Positions 7,977 to 16,024 of a stretch of DNA of 64,000 nucleotides are shown here, one piece after another. Below the pieces are notes generated by a model. That model saw only the letters and a list, made by a program, of their open reading frames with translations. It had not been told where the DNA came from and searched no databases. The stretch comes from Actinoplanes ianthinogenes (GTDB lineage Bacteria; Actinomycetota; Actinomycetes; Mycobacteriales; Micromonosporaceae): contig NZ_AP023356.1 of NCBI RefSeq assembly GCF_018324205.1, positions 372,001 through 436,000 of the forward strand, written 5' to 3'. Both the position numbers and the translations under genes were made by a program. Each line of letters starts with the position of its first letter. Position 1 is the stretch's first letter.

Positions 7977-8642
7977 ATGTGGCGTTTCGGACGGTGGCTC
8001 CTGGTGGCGTTGTGGCTGTTCGCGGCGGTGACGGCCTGGTGGGGTGCGCCCCGGCACGCGGACGGCGACCGGGCGCGCACGGATCTCACCAGCGGCTATG
8101 TCGCGGCGTACCAGTGGGGCGAGCGGTGGACCGACCGGGCCCCGGACCGCTGGTTCGCGGTGCCGCACCTGGAGCCGCCGGCCACCGACCCGGCCCCGAT
8201 CCTCGCGTGGCGCACCCCGGACGGCCGCGTGCACTGGACCGAGAACGACGGCTCGTTCGACGTGGCCGGCCAGGAGTCGGAGCAGGGCCCGGTGATCGTG
8301 CTGGGCAACCTGGTCAACGGGATCGGGCTGCTCTTCGCGGTGGTCTTCCTCGGTGTGCTGCTGGCCGGCCGCCCGCCGGTCACCGCCACCCGCTGGTACT
8401 GGTTCTGGATGTTCGCCGCGGTCCCGTTCGGGCTGGGCCTGCTCTACTGGACGTTCCGCGAGGTGCCCTGGACCCGGCCGCGCAACCTCCCACCCCTGAA
8501 CCCGGACGGCTCGGAACACCGCCGCCGGGGCCTGCGCGGCCTGATCACCGCCATCCTCGTCTCCGTCGCCGTGTCGATCGTGCTCACCGTCCTCACCCAG
8601 GTGCTCGGCGAGCGCTGGGCCCCCGACCTGCTGAACCCCTGA
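7977..8642 (+). CDS. Four-segment membrane protein of unknown function
   Basis: 221 residues from the ATG at 7977; the longer in-frame reading would run over the promoter of the divergent permease. The first membrane helix (residues 5-22) may act as a signal anchor. An outside domain of about 80 residues follows, rich in Trp and Asp. Three more helices are at about 105-125, 140-160 and 190-215, with a basic loop (R-R-R-G-L-R) before the last. No family recognised. It may share the control of the divergent permease. A convergent hydrolase gene starts its stop four bases beyond this stop. Confidence 0.65.
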   Translation: MWRFGRWLLVALWLFAAVTAWWGAPRHADGDRARTDLTSGYVAAYQWGERWTDRAPDRWFAVPHLEPPATDPAPILAWRTPDGRVHWTENDGSFDVAGQESEQGPVIVLGNLVNGIGLLFAVVFLGVLLAGRPPVTATRWYWFWMFAAVPFGLGLLYWTFREVPWTRPRNLPPLNPDGSEHRRRGLRGLITAILVSVAVSIVLTVLTQVLGERWAPDLLNP

Positions 8643-8646
8643 CCGG

Positions 8647-9318
8647 TCAGAGGGACGCGAGCAGGGAGGCCAGCTCGGCCGGGCGGGTGAGCATCGGCCA
8701 GTGACCGGAGTCGAGGTCGAGCATGTCCAGGTGCTTGACCTCGGGCAGCTCGGGCAGCTCGCCGGCGTCGAGCCATGCGCGGGCCTGGGCCGGGGTGTAC
8801 TCCGGGCAGATCAGGGTGACCGGGATGTCGTACCGTCGCCGGCTCGCGTAGCGGACCGTGCCGCGCGCCACGGCCTCGGGCACCGGGACGGCCGCGGCGG
8901 CGAAGGCCTGACGCTGCCGCTCGTCCAGATCGGCGGCGTCGGCGCCCTCGAACGGGGCCCAGCCGGGGAACGCCATGAAGCCGTCGGCGATCGGGAAGAA
9001 GTCGGCGTAGGCACCGCCCTCCTTGGCGGGCCAGCCGCCGATCAGGGCGACCTTCGCGATCCGGTCCGGGCGGGCGTCGGCGGCCAGCCAGGCCAGGCCG
9101 CACGCGGCGGAGTGACCGGCCAGGACCACCCGGCCCGGGGCCTCCTCGACGGCCGCCAGGACCGCGGCCAGCTGGTCGGCCAGGGCGGTGTCCCGGTCGG
9201 CGGGCAGGTGCACCGGCACCGCCTCACGACCTCGCTTGTCCAGCTCGGCGACCACCTCGGTCCAGACCGAGGAGTCCAGCCACAGGCCACCGACGAGAAC
9301 GATTCGTTCAGCACTCAT
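8647..9318 (-). CDS. Alpha/beta-fold hydrolase
   Basis: A compact 223-residue hydrolase. The nucleophile elbow is G-H-S-A-A near residue 69. The oxyanion region is G-G-L-W-L-D near 10. The catalytic histidine is in D-S-G-H-W-P near 206, with an aspartate in the D-M-L-D-L-D strand before it. The size and the G-H-W-P-M ending resemble small esterase-like proteins of the RsbQ/MenH-like group, but the substrate cannot be inferred. It is divergent, across 53 bp, from a WYL-domain regulator, which is its likely controller. Confidence 0.82.
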   Translation of the reverse strand: MSAERIVLVGGLWLDSSVWTEVVAELDKRGREAVPVHLPADRDTALADQLAAVLAAVEEAPGRVVLAGHSAACGLAWLAADARPDRIAKVALIGGWPAKEGGAYADFFPIADGFMAFPGWAPFEGADAADLDERQRQAFAAAAVPVPEAVARGTVRYASRRRYDIPVTLICPEYTPAQARAWLDAGELPELPEVKHLDMLDLDSGHWPMLTRPAELASLLASL

Positions 9319-9371
9319 GGGAGCAACCTAGAGGTGATTCCGGACGATCGGCTTCCGGTATCTTCGGCGGT

Positions 9372-10337
9372 GTGCCGACCGGTTCCAGCCCGACCGCGCG
9401 GGCTCTGCGCACCCTGGAGATCTTGCGGGCCCGGCCGGGGACGACGGCCGAGCAGCTGGCCGCCGCGCTGGCGGTGACCGAGCGGGCCGCCCGGCGCTAT
9501 GTCGAGATCCTGCGCGAGGCCGGCATCCCGGTCGAGTCGGTGCGCGGGCCGTACGGCGGCTATCGGCTGGGGCGCGGGACGCGGCTCCCGCCGGTCGTGT
9601 TCACCGAGGAGCAGGCACTCGGGCTGGTGATGGCGGTGCTGGACGCGAGCAACGCCGACGAGGTGGTCGGCGAGGCGCTCGGGAAGGTGATCCGGGCGCT
9701 GCCGGAGGGAGTGGGGCGGCAGGCGGGGGCGCTGCGGGCGTACGCCGCGATCGCACCCGATCCCCGAGCGGCCCGGACCGATCCGGCCACCGCGAGCGCC
9801 CTGGTCGCCGCCGTCGCCGAACGGCGGCGCGTGATCGTCACCTACCGCCGCGAGAGCGGCGGCGAGTTCGACGCCGAGGTCGATCCGTGGGCGGTCGTGG
9901 TCCGCTACGGCCGGTGGTATCTGCTGTGCCTCTCGCATCGCGCCACCGCGATCCGGACCTATCGGATCGACCGGATCCGGGCGGTCCACCGGACGCCGCA
10001 CCGGTTCACCCCGCCGGACGGCCTGGACCCGGTCGCCGCCCTGGAGGAGAACCTCGGCAAGGGCTGGCGGTTCGCCACCCGGGTGCTGTTCCACGCCCCG
10101 TTCGCGCAGGTCGCACCATGGATCCGCCCGCCGATGGGCACCCTCGCCGAGCACGGCGACCGGTGCCTGCTGACCGGCAGCACCCGCAACCCGGCGATGT
10201 ACGCCCAGGAGTGGCTGGCCGCCGTCCCGTTCGACTTCACCGTCGAGGGCGGGCCGGAGCTGCGTGCCGCGGTGGCCACCGTCGCCGACCGGTTCCGCCG
10301 CGCGATCGAGGAGGTTGCCGGGCCCACGGCTGGGTAA
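9372..10337 (+). CDS. WYL-domain transcriptional regulator (YafY type)
   Basis: 321 residues from a GTG start. Residues 5-62 form a winged helix-turn-helix (A-R-A-L-R-T-L-E-I-L ... E-R-A-A-R-R-Y-V-E-I-L) followed by the G-P-Y-G-G-Y-R-L-G hairpin typical of this family. The WYL domain lies at about 145-215, with the eponymous segment G-R-W-Y-L-L-C-L. A WCX-like C-terminal extension runs to the end. WYL domains sense ligands, often nucleic-acid fragments or nucleotides. The divergent hydrolase is the likely target, and the phosphatase/NnrD genes follow downstream on the same strand. Confidence 0.9.
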   Translation: MPTGSSPTARALRTLEILRARPGTTAEQLAAALAVTERAARRYVEILREAGIPVESVRGPYGGYRLGRGTRLPPVVFTEEQALGLVMAVLDASNADEVVGEALGKVIRALPEGVGRQAGALRAYAAIAPDPRAARTDPATASALVAAVAERRRVIVTYRRESGGEFDAEVDPWAVVVRYGRWYLLCLSHRATAIRTYRIDRIRAVHRTPHRFTPPDGLDPVAALEENLGKGWRFATRVLFHAPFAQVAPWIRPPMGTLAEHGDRCLLTGSTRNPAMYAQEWLAAVPFDFTVEGGPELRAAVATVADRFRRAIEEVAGPTAG

Positions 10338-10348
10338 GGCGGGTAGCC

Positions 10349-11071
10349 ATGGGGCAGTTCGCGTGGCTGGGCATCGTGCGGCACGGGCAGAGCATCGGCA
10401 ACATCGCGGCGGCGCGGGCGGAACGCGCCGCCGCGGAAGTGATCGACCTGGCCGAGCGGGACGCCGACGTGCCGCTCTCACCGACCGGGCGACATCAGGC
10501 CGAGGCGGTCGCCGCGTTCCTCGCCAAGCAGGACCCGCAGCCCGGCCTGGCGCTGGTCTCGCCCTATCTGCGCGCCCGGCAGACCGCCGAGCTGGCCCTG
10601 GCCGGCACCCGGATCCCGATGGTCGTCGACGAGCGGCTGCGCGACCGTGAGCTCGGCGTGCTGGACCTGCTCACCAACGCCGGCGTGCTGGCGCGGTTCC
10701 CGGACGAGGCGGTGCGGCGGGCACACCTCGGCAAGTACTACTACCGGCCGCCCGGCGGGGAGAACTGGGCCGATGTGCAGCTGCGCCTGCGCTCGCTGCT
10801 GCGGGAGCTGCGCGAGGACCACCCGGGCGGGCGCATCCTGCTCTTCGCGCACGAGGCCACCGTCTGGCTGATCCGGGCGCTCGCCGAGGAGCTGGCCGAG
10901 CCGGAGCTGATGGCGCTGACCCGCAGCGAGGCGATCGCCAACTGCTCGGTCAGCTCGTGGTGCGGCGACGGCGTCAGCCTGTCGCCGGAACGCTTCAACG
11001 ACGTCGCGCACCTTCAGGACCACGGCGCGCCGCCGACCGAACAGGAGGAAGTCCGTGCCGACCCGGCCTGA
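10349..11071 (+). CDS. Histidine phosphatase family protein
   Basis: 240 residues from the ATG at 10349, eleven bases after the WYL gene. The phosphoglycerate-mutase-like signature R11-H12-G-Q is at the N-terminus, where His12 would become the phosphohistidine. R-D-R-E-L-G near residue 97 gives the acid, and F-A-H-E-A near 170 the second histidine. Such enzymes remove phosphate from small molecules or proteins; which one is not visible. The last 17 bases overlap the start of the next gene, suggesting coupled translation. Confidence 0.87.
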   Translation: MGQFAWLGIVRHGQSIGNIAAARAERAAAEVIDLAERDADVPLSPTGRHQAEAVAAFLAKQDPQPGLALVSPYLRARQTAELALAGTRIPMVVDERLRDRELGVLDLLTNAGVLARFPDEAVRRAHLGKYYYRPPGGENWADVQLRLRSLLRELREDHPGGRILLFAHEATVWLIRALAEELAEPELMALTRSEAIANCSVSSWCGDGVSLSPERFNDVAHLQDHGAPPTEQEEVRADPA

Positions 11072-11897
11072 GATCATCACTCCGCGGCTGCTGCGCGAGT
11101 GGCCCCTGCCGGATCCGCAGGGTGGCAAGGAGGCCCGCGGCACGGTGCTGGTGGTCGGCGGGTCCCGGTTCAACCCGGGCGCCGTGCTACTGGCCGGCGA
11201 GGCCGCGCTGCGGGCCGGCGCCGGGCGGTTGCAGCTGGCGGTCGCCGACGAGACCGCGATCCCGTTGAGCATCGCCGTCCCGGAGGCCAAGGTGGTCGGT
11301 TTCCCGTCCGGTGGCGAGCCGCTGCCGGAGCCGGTGACCGAGCTGGCGGCGGAGGCCGACGTGATCCTGATCGGTCCCGGCCTGGACGACATCGAGCAGA
11401 CCGGCGCCCTGCTGCGGCAGGTGCTGGGCGCGGCCGGCCCGGAGGCCGGGGTGACCCTGGACGCGTACGCCCTGGGCGCGCTGAGCCGCGATCCGTCCCT
11501 GCTGCGCCAGCGCCGCGCGGTGCTCACCCCGAACCTGACCGAGGCCGAGCACCTGCTCGGCCGGCCCCCGGGCGACGACCTGGGCGCCGCGAGCCGCGCG
11601 CTGGCCGAGCGTTACCGGGCGGTGGTCTCGCTCTTCGGCCACATCGCCGACCCGGACGGCGGCCTGTGGCGGGAGGAGAGCGCCGACGTCGGCCTGGGCA
11701 CCTCGGGCAGCGGCGACGTCCGCGCCGGGATCGTCGCCGGGCTGCTCGGCCGCGGCGCCGAGCCGGCTCAGGCGGCCTGCTGGGCGGCGTTCGCCCACGC
11801 GGTCGGCGGCCAGCGTCTCGCGCCGCGGCACGGCCGCACCGGATTCCTGGCCCGGGAGCTGGTCGACGAGGTCGCTTTCACCCTTGCCACCGTTTGA
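11055..11897 (+). CDS. nnrD: ADP-dependent NAD(P)H-hydrate dehydratase-like protein
   Basis: 280 residues from a GTG start inside the previous gene. It matches the ribokinase-like NnrD (YjeF C-terminal) family: G-T-V-L-V-V-G-G-S near residue 29, a metal/ADP loop L-I-G-P-G-L near 114, T-P-N-L-T-E-A near 155 and the anion hole G-S-G-D-V near 218. The family converts the damaged S-form of NAD(P)H hydrate back to NAD(P)H using ADP. The usual G-x-G-D-V-L-A-G is G-S-G-D-V-R-A-G here. There is no N-terminal epimerase half, so this is a free-standing dehydratase, possibly a paralogue rather than the main cellular copy. Confidence 0.82.
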   Translation: MPTRPEIITPRLLREWPLPDPQGGKEARGTVLVVGGSRFNPGAVLLAGEAALRAGAGRLQLAVADETAIPLSIAVPEAKVVGFPSGGEPLPEPVTELAAEADVILIGPGLDDIEQTGALLRQVLGAAGPEAGVTLDAYALGALSRDPSLLRQRRAVLTPNLTEAEHLLGRPPGDDLGAASRALAERYRAVVSLFGHIADPDGGLWREESADVGLGTSGSGDVRAGIVAGLLGRGAEPAQAACWAAFAHAVGGQRLAPRHGRTGFLARELVDEVAFTLATV

Positions 11898-11968
11898 GAA
11901 AAACAAACACCCGCGTTTTTCGTACGTTCTCCGCGGCCCCATTTATCCGTGGTGTTCTACTCGTTTTC

Positions 11969-12718
11969 ATGCGACGAATCTGGAAGTCCTGCGGCGGCGG
12001 CGCACTGTCCGCCGTCTTCCTGGTGATGACCTCTAGTCCGGCGGTCGCCGACGTCGACTATCCGAACTTCGGTGACGCCGGCGCGCTGAGCCTCAACGGC
12101 TCCGCCGCCGTGGTCCGGACCGGTCCCGGCCGGGTGCCGGTGCTGCGGCTGACCGACGGCGGTTACGAGCAGATGGGTTCGGCCTGGTCCGGCGCGCGGA
12201 TCGACCTCACCGAGTCCTTCGACACGACGTTCGAGGTGCTGCTGGACGGCCGCGCGCCGGGTGCCGACGGCATCGCGTTCGTGGTGCAGGCGTCCGGGCC
12301 GCGGGCGCTCGGCGGCTGGGGCGGCGGCCTCGGATATCGCGGCCTGAAACACAGCGTGGCGGTCGAATTCGACGATTATCGGAATGCGCCGGATCCGAGC
12401 GACAATCACGTCGGACTGGTGGTCAACAACAATCCGGACCATCACCTGGTCACCGCGGAATCACCGGTCCCGTTGTTCGGGGCGCCGTTCCGGGCGCGGG
12501 TCGTCCACGACCCGGCGAGCCGGAAACTGCGGGTCTATCTGGGCGGGCCGGGTGGCGAGGCGGAACCGCACCTGGTGGTCGACCGCACCCTGGACCTGCG
12601 GGAGAGTGTCGGTGCGGCGACGGCCTGGGTCGGCTTCACCGGGTCCACCGGCTATGTCCACTCGACCCAGGACATCCTGTCCTGGTCCCTGACGACCACG
12701 TCCGGGACCGGCCGATAG
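11969..12718 (+). CDS. Secreted L-type lectin-like protein
   Basis: 249 residues. The first 28 form a signal peptide (basic start, hydrophobic core, cleavage near S-P-A-V-A-D). The rest resembles a legume-lectin/concanavalin beta-sandwich. It has D-G-I-A-F-V-V-Q near residue 100, V-A-V-E-F-D near 130 and D-P-S-D-N-H-V-G near 143, the usual carbohydrate and Ca/Mn-binding strands, and a final W-V-G-F-T-G-S-T-G strand. It should be exported and bind glycans on the surface or in the medium. The upstream gap is unusually AT-rich for this genome and may hold its promoter. A hairpin follows. Confidence 0.8.
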   Translation: MRRIWKSCGGGALSAVFLVMTSSPAVADVDYPNFGDAGALSLNGSAAVVRTGPGRVPVLRLTDGGYEQMGSAWSGARIDLTESFDTTFEVLLDGRAPGADGIAFVVQASGPRALGGWGGGLGYRGLKHSVAVEFDDYRNAPDPSDNHVGLVVNNNPDHHLVTAESPVPLFGAPFRARVVHDPASRKLRVYLGGPGGEAEPHLVVDRTLDLRESVGAATAWVGFTGSTGYVHSTQDILSWSLTTTSGTGR

Positions 12719-12732
12719 GGCCGGGCCACGTG

Positions 12733-12757
12733 CCCCGGCCGCTGGTCACGGCCGGGG
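12733..12757. terminator. Bidirectional hairpin terminator
   Basis: CCCCGGCCG (12733-12741) and CGGCCGGGG (12749-12757) pair perfectly around a seven-base loop. It lies between the lectin-like gene and a convergent small gene, whose 3' end it overlaps by twelve bases. Confidence 0.6.
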
Positions 12758-13039
12758 CGACGTGCGGGTCCAGGAGCGTTCGCCGCGCCGGCTGGTCGCC
12801 GCCACGCAGCGCGGGCAGACGTACCGGACCTGGTCCTCGGCGGTGATCACGTCGGTGGCCCGGAAGTCGAACGGCACGTGCGGGAACCGTCGCAGCCGGG
12901 TCCGGCTCAGCGCCAGGCCGCACAGCGTCTGGTTGAGGCCGGGGGTCCAGGCGTGCACCTCGCCGCCCGGCTGGCGGATCCCGTCCTCGCCGACCCATTC
13001 ACTGGATGCCGCCACCGTCGCGGCGCGCGCTCTGGCCAT
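12746..13039 (-). CDS. Small CxxC hypothetical protein
   Basis: 97 residues. A central segment H-A-W-T-P-G-L-N-Q-T-L-C-G and the later Y-V-C-P-R-C give a His/Cys pattern (one Cys, then C-x-x-C) that could bind zinc or form a redox pair. The end is basic. I know of no function. It lies downstream of, and on the same strand as, the alcohol dehydrogenase pair, 36 bases beyond the dehydrogenase stop, so it may be the last gene of that unit. Confidence 0.6.
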   Translation of the reverse strand: MARARAATVAASSEWVGEDGIRQPGGEVHAWTPGLNQTLCGLALSRTRLRRFPHVPFDFRATDVITAEDQVRYVCPRCVAATSRRGERSWTRTSPRP

Positions 13040-13075
13040 GGTTACCGGGTGCCCGCTCCGGTCCCCGATACACCG

Positions 13076-14245
13076 TCAGGGCAGGAAGACGGCGCGGACG
13101 CAGTCGTCCTCCTTCTCCTTGAAGAGGCGGTAGCCCTCCGGCGCCCGGTCGAGCGGCAGCACGTGCGTGGCCAGGTACTCCGTCACCAGTTCACCCTTGG
13201 CCATCCGGTCCAGCAGCATCGGGATGTAGCGCTGCCCGTGCATCTGCGCACCGCGTACCGTCAAGCCCTTGTTCATCAGGGCGCCGAGCGGGAACTTGTC
13301 GACGAAGCCGGCGTAGACGCCGAGGACGAACACCGAGCCACCCTTGCGGCAGGCGTGGATCGCCTCGCGGACCGCGATCGGACGGTCGGTCTGCAACCGC
13401 AGCTGCAGCTTGATCTGGTCGTAGGCGAACTGCGGGCCGGACGTGTGCGCCTCCATGCCGACCGCCTCGATGCAGACGTCCGGTCCCCGGCCGCCGCTGC
13501 GCTCGCGCAGCTCCCCGGCGACGTCGGCCTTCTCGTAATTCAGGGTCTCCGCGCCGACGTGCTGCCGCACCTGCCGCAGCCGGTTCTCCAGGCGGTCGAT
13601 GACGATCACCCGCTCGGCGCCGAGCAGCACCGCGGCCCGCGCGGCCATCTGCCCGACCGCGCCGGCGCCCCAGATGGCGACCACGTCGCCCGGCTTCACC
13701 CCGGACAGATCGGCGCCCATCCAGCCGGTCGACGCCGAGTCGGAGGCGAACAGCGCGCGCTCGTCGCTCACCGCGTCCGGCACGGTGAACGCGCCGACGT
13801 CGGCGAACGGCACCCGGATGAACTCGGCGTGGCTGCCGGCGTTGCCGCCCATCGCGTGCGAGTACCCGAAGCAGCCGCTGGGCGCCTGGCCCCAGAGCGT
13901 CTCGGTGATCGCCGGGTTGGTGTTGCCGTTGTCGCAGAGCGAGTAGAGCTTCTGGTCGCAGTACCAGCAGTTGCCGCAGGAGATGAACGAGGAGACCACC
14001 ACCCGGTCACCGACCCGGTGGTTGCGCACGTCCGGCCCGGTCTCCACCACCTCACCGAGGAACTCGTGCCCGATGACGTCGCCCTTCTCCATGAACGGGA
14101 TGTACCCGCCCAGCAGGTGCAGGTCGGAGCCGCAGGTCACGGTCCGCTTGACCTTGACGATGATGTCGCCCGGGTTGCGCAGCTCCGGATCCGGGACGGT
14201 ACCGACGGCGAGCTTGTTGACGCCCTCCCACTGCAACGCCTTCAC
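13076..14245 (-). CDS. Zinc-dependent alcohol/formaldehyde dehydrogenase family
   Basis: 389 residues of the medium-chain dehydrogenase family. Catalytic zinc ligands are C38 (T-C-G-S-D) and H60-E61 (G-H-E-F). The structural zinc lobe has C90, C93, C96 and C104. The NAD site is G-A-G-A-V-G near residue 183. The long insert and the C-terminal F-x-L-F-K-E-K-E-D-D-C ending match the glutathione-independent formaldehyde-dehydrogenase-like group common in soil bacteria. It overlaps the preceding gene by four bases (ATGA), so the two are co-translated. Substrate not determined. Confidence 0.88.
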   Translation of the reverse strand: MKALQWEGVNKLAVGTVPDPELRNPGDIIVKVKRTVTCGSDLHLLGGYIPFMEKGDVIGHEFLGEVVETGPDVRNHRVGDRVVVSSFISCGNCWYCDQKLYSLCDNGNTNPAITETLWGQAPSGCFGYSHAMGGNAGSHAEFIRVPFADVGAFTVPDAVSDERALFASDSASTGWMGADLSGVKPGDVVAIWGAGAVGQMAARAAVLLGAERVIVIDRLENRLRQVRQHVGAETLNYEKADVAGELRERSGGRGPDVCIEAVGMEAHTSGPQFAYDQIKLQLRLQTDRPIAVREAIHACRKGGSVFVLGVYAGFVDKFPLGALMNKGLTVRGAQMHGQRYIPMLLDRMAKGELVTEYLATHVLPLDRAPEGYRLFKEKEDDCVRAVFLP

Positions 14246-14664
14246 AGCAGTCCTCCCTCACGGCCGTGCCGGGTGGCCGCCTGCAACGGCCGGTTCAGGA
14301 CGGTGGTCCGAGTGGTCGCCGGGCCGGAGGGCAGCAGCACGTCACCGGCCTCGATCAGCGAACGGGTCTCGCGCAGCGCGCGGCGCACCTCGCCGTCGCC
14401 GACCGGCGAGCCGTCCGGTATCCGTACCGCGATCTCGGTGCCCCGGCCGCCCGGCGCGGCGGCCAGGCTGATCTCCACCCGATCCGCGATCTCATGGAGC
14501 GAGCCGGGCAGCTGCGTCACCTCCAGCTCGGCCAACGGCTTGTAGACGGTCACCACGTGGCGGCGGCGCGGCACGGGCGCTTTCCGGCGGCGGACCACGG
14601 CCACCGCCGCGGCGCCGGCCGCGAGCGGCCCGACGAACAGAAGAGTGTTTCGTGTACGACCCAT
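14242..14664 (-). CDS. Membrane-anchored hypothetical protein
   Basis: 140 residues. The first 26 form a hydrophobic anchor (T-L-L-F-V-G-P-L-A-A-G-A-A-A-V-A-V-V) followed by basic residues. The remaining 110 read H-V-V-T-V-Y-K-P-L-A-E-L, then G-R-G-T-E-I-A-V-R-I and L-R-E-T-R-S-L-I-E-A-G-D. This resembles the strand/helix pattern of SRPBCC-type (polyketide cyclase-like) small proteins, but I cannot confirm the fold. It is translationally coupled to the zinc dehydrogenase downstream and may stabilise or localise it. Confidence 0.65.
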   Translation of the reverse strand: MGRTRNTLLFVGPLAAGAAAVAVVRRRKAPVPRRRHVVTVYKPLAELEVTQLPGSLHEIADRVEISLAAAPGGRGTEIAVRIPDGSPVGDGEVRRALRETRSLIEAGDVLLPSGPATTRTTVLNRPLQAATRHGREGGLL

Positions 14665-14743
14665 GGATGGCGCTTACCTCGGCAGCACCGGTCTAAACGG
14701 GCCGGCGGTTTGCGACCGGCGCCGGGTGGTAAGCGGGGATGCC

Positions 14744-15160
14744 ATGCCGAACTCGTCACACGTCGCCGCCGCGGCCCGCGCCGGATGGGGCTGTGTCCTG
14801 CTGCTCACCCCGGAGTCCGTGCTGCGCATCGGTGGGCGCCCGGTGCCCGGCCCGGTCCTGACCCGGCTCGCCCGGTTGCTCGGCGCCCGGCAGCTCGTCC
14901 AGGCGGCCGTCCTCGCCGGGTGGCCGGGCGCGCCGGTTGCCCGGGGCGGGGCCGTCGTCGATGTCCTGCACGCGGCGACCGATCTCTGGTACGCCGTCGC
15001 GTCCCCGCGGCACCGGCCGGCCGCGCTGCTCGACGCGACGATCGCCACCGCTCTGGCCGTCGCCGGTGTCGCCGCGACCCGGCCACGGTACGCGCGCGGC
15101 ACCGGGCTCGTCCGGCGGCGCGGATCAGCGGGCTGCGGGCGTACCGAAATGGGATCTTGA
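14744..15160 (+). CDS. Small membrane-associated hypothetical protein
   Basis: 138 residues from the ATG at 14744 (AAGCGGGG lies just upstream). It has three or four moderately hydrophobic helices: A-G-W-G-C-V-L-L-L near residue 10, L-V-Q-A-A-V-L-A-G near 48, V-D-V-L-H-A-A-T-D-L-W-Y near 65 and I-A-T-A-L-A-V-A-G-V near 95. The C-terminal tail is basic. Not assigned to a family. Divergent from the membrane-anchored partner of the zinc dehydrogenase; the gap is only 79 bases. Confidence 0.6.
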   Translation: MPNSSHVAAAARAGWGCVLLLTPESVLRIGGRPVPGPVLTRLARLLGARQLVQAAVLAGWPGAPVARGGAVVDVLHAATDLWYAVASPRHRPAALLDATIATALAVAGVAATRPRYARGTGLVRRRGSAGCGRTEMGS

Positions 15161-15184
15161 TGTGGGCAGTCGTCAGAATGGGGC

Positions 15185-16024
15185 ATGGACAGCGCCGAGT
15201 GGGACGGGTTCGGGCCGTGGGTCCGAGAGGTTTGCCGGCCGGATGAGGTGCCACCGCTGTTCCGGGGCGCCGGGATCGAGCCGGAGGACTGCCGCCTCGT
15301 GCTGAAGGTGCCGCGGAGCCTCGACCGGCGCAACGCCCGGCCGGACATGGACCTCTACGACCACCTGATCGCGGTCGAGGAGGAGACGCTGGCGGTGCTC
15401 AGCCGGCGCGACGGCGGCTACGACGCGGTGCGGCTGCCGTTCGATCACGTCGTCGCGATCGAGGACAGCGTCTGCCTGCTCGACGGGCGGCTCGGCCTGC
15501 ACACCGCGGACGGGGGCATGCTGGTCATCCCCTACAACGGAGCGTCCCGGGCCCCGATGCAGCGGCTCGCCGGGATGCTGCGGGGAAGCTACCTGCCGTT
15601 CGGTCCGGAGCCGCTGCCACCCGGCGCCGCCGCCGGGCCCTACCTGGGCGGGGTGGAGACCGGGCTGGTCAACGCCTATCGGCGGATCGTCGCCCGGGAG
15701 CCCGAGTTGCGGCTGGTCACGGCGACCGCCCGGCGGCCCGGCCTGCGGTCCTCGATCACGCTGAGCGACGGCCGGGAGGTCCTGGTGATCCACCGCCGGG
15801 ACTGGTTCGGCACCTCCGGCGACGACTACTCGGTCGTGGTCACGGTCGTGCCCCGGCCGCGGATCGCCGGGACCGAGGTGCGAGCACAGCCGCGGCGCCG
15901 GGGGGTGTGCCTGGTGTCCGTGCAGGTCGCCGGGGCGAGGCTGCGGTTCCCGGTGCCGGACGGCCCGGAGCTGGACGCGTTCCTGGCCGCCCTCAGCCAC
16001 CGGGGACGAGCACACCCTCGGTGA
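15185..16024 (+). CDS. Hypothetical protein, possible PH-like fold
   Basis: 279 residues, soluble, no signal. The beta-rich pattern (L-I-A-V-E-E-E-T-L-A-V-L-S-R, V-V-A-I-E-D-S-V-C-L-L-D-G-R-L, L-V-I-P-Y-N-G) resembles the bacterial PH-like domains that often sit in membrane-associated proteins, but there is no anchor here. The second half repeats the strand pattern (S-S-I-T-L-S-D-G-R-E-V-L-V-I-H-R-R-D-W-F). Its last 32 bases overlap the convergent JmjC-type gene. Function unknown. Confidence 0.7.
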   Translation: MDSAEWDGFGPWVREVCRPDEVPPLFRGAGIEPEDCRLVLKVPRSLDRRNARPDMDLYDHLIAVEEETLAVLSRRDGGYDAVRLPFDHVVAIEDSVCLLDGRLGLHTADGGMLVIPYNGASRAPMQRLAGMLRGSYLPFGPEPLPPGAAAGPYLGGVETGLVNAYRRIVAREPELRLVTATARRPGLRSSITLSDGREVLVIHRRDWFGTSGDDYSVVVTVVPRPRIAGTEVRAQPRRRGVCLVSVQVAGARLRFPVPDGPELDAFLAALSHRGRAHPR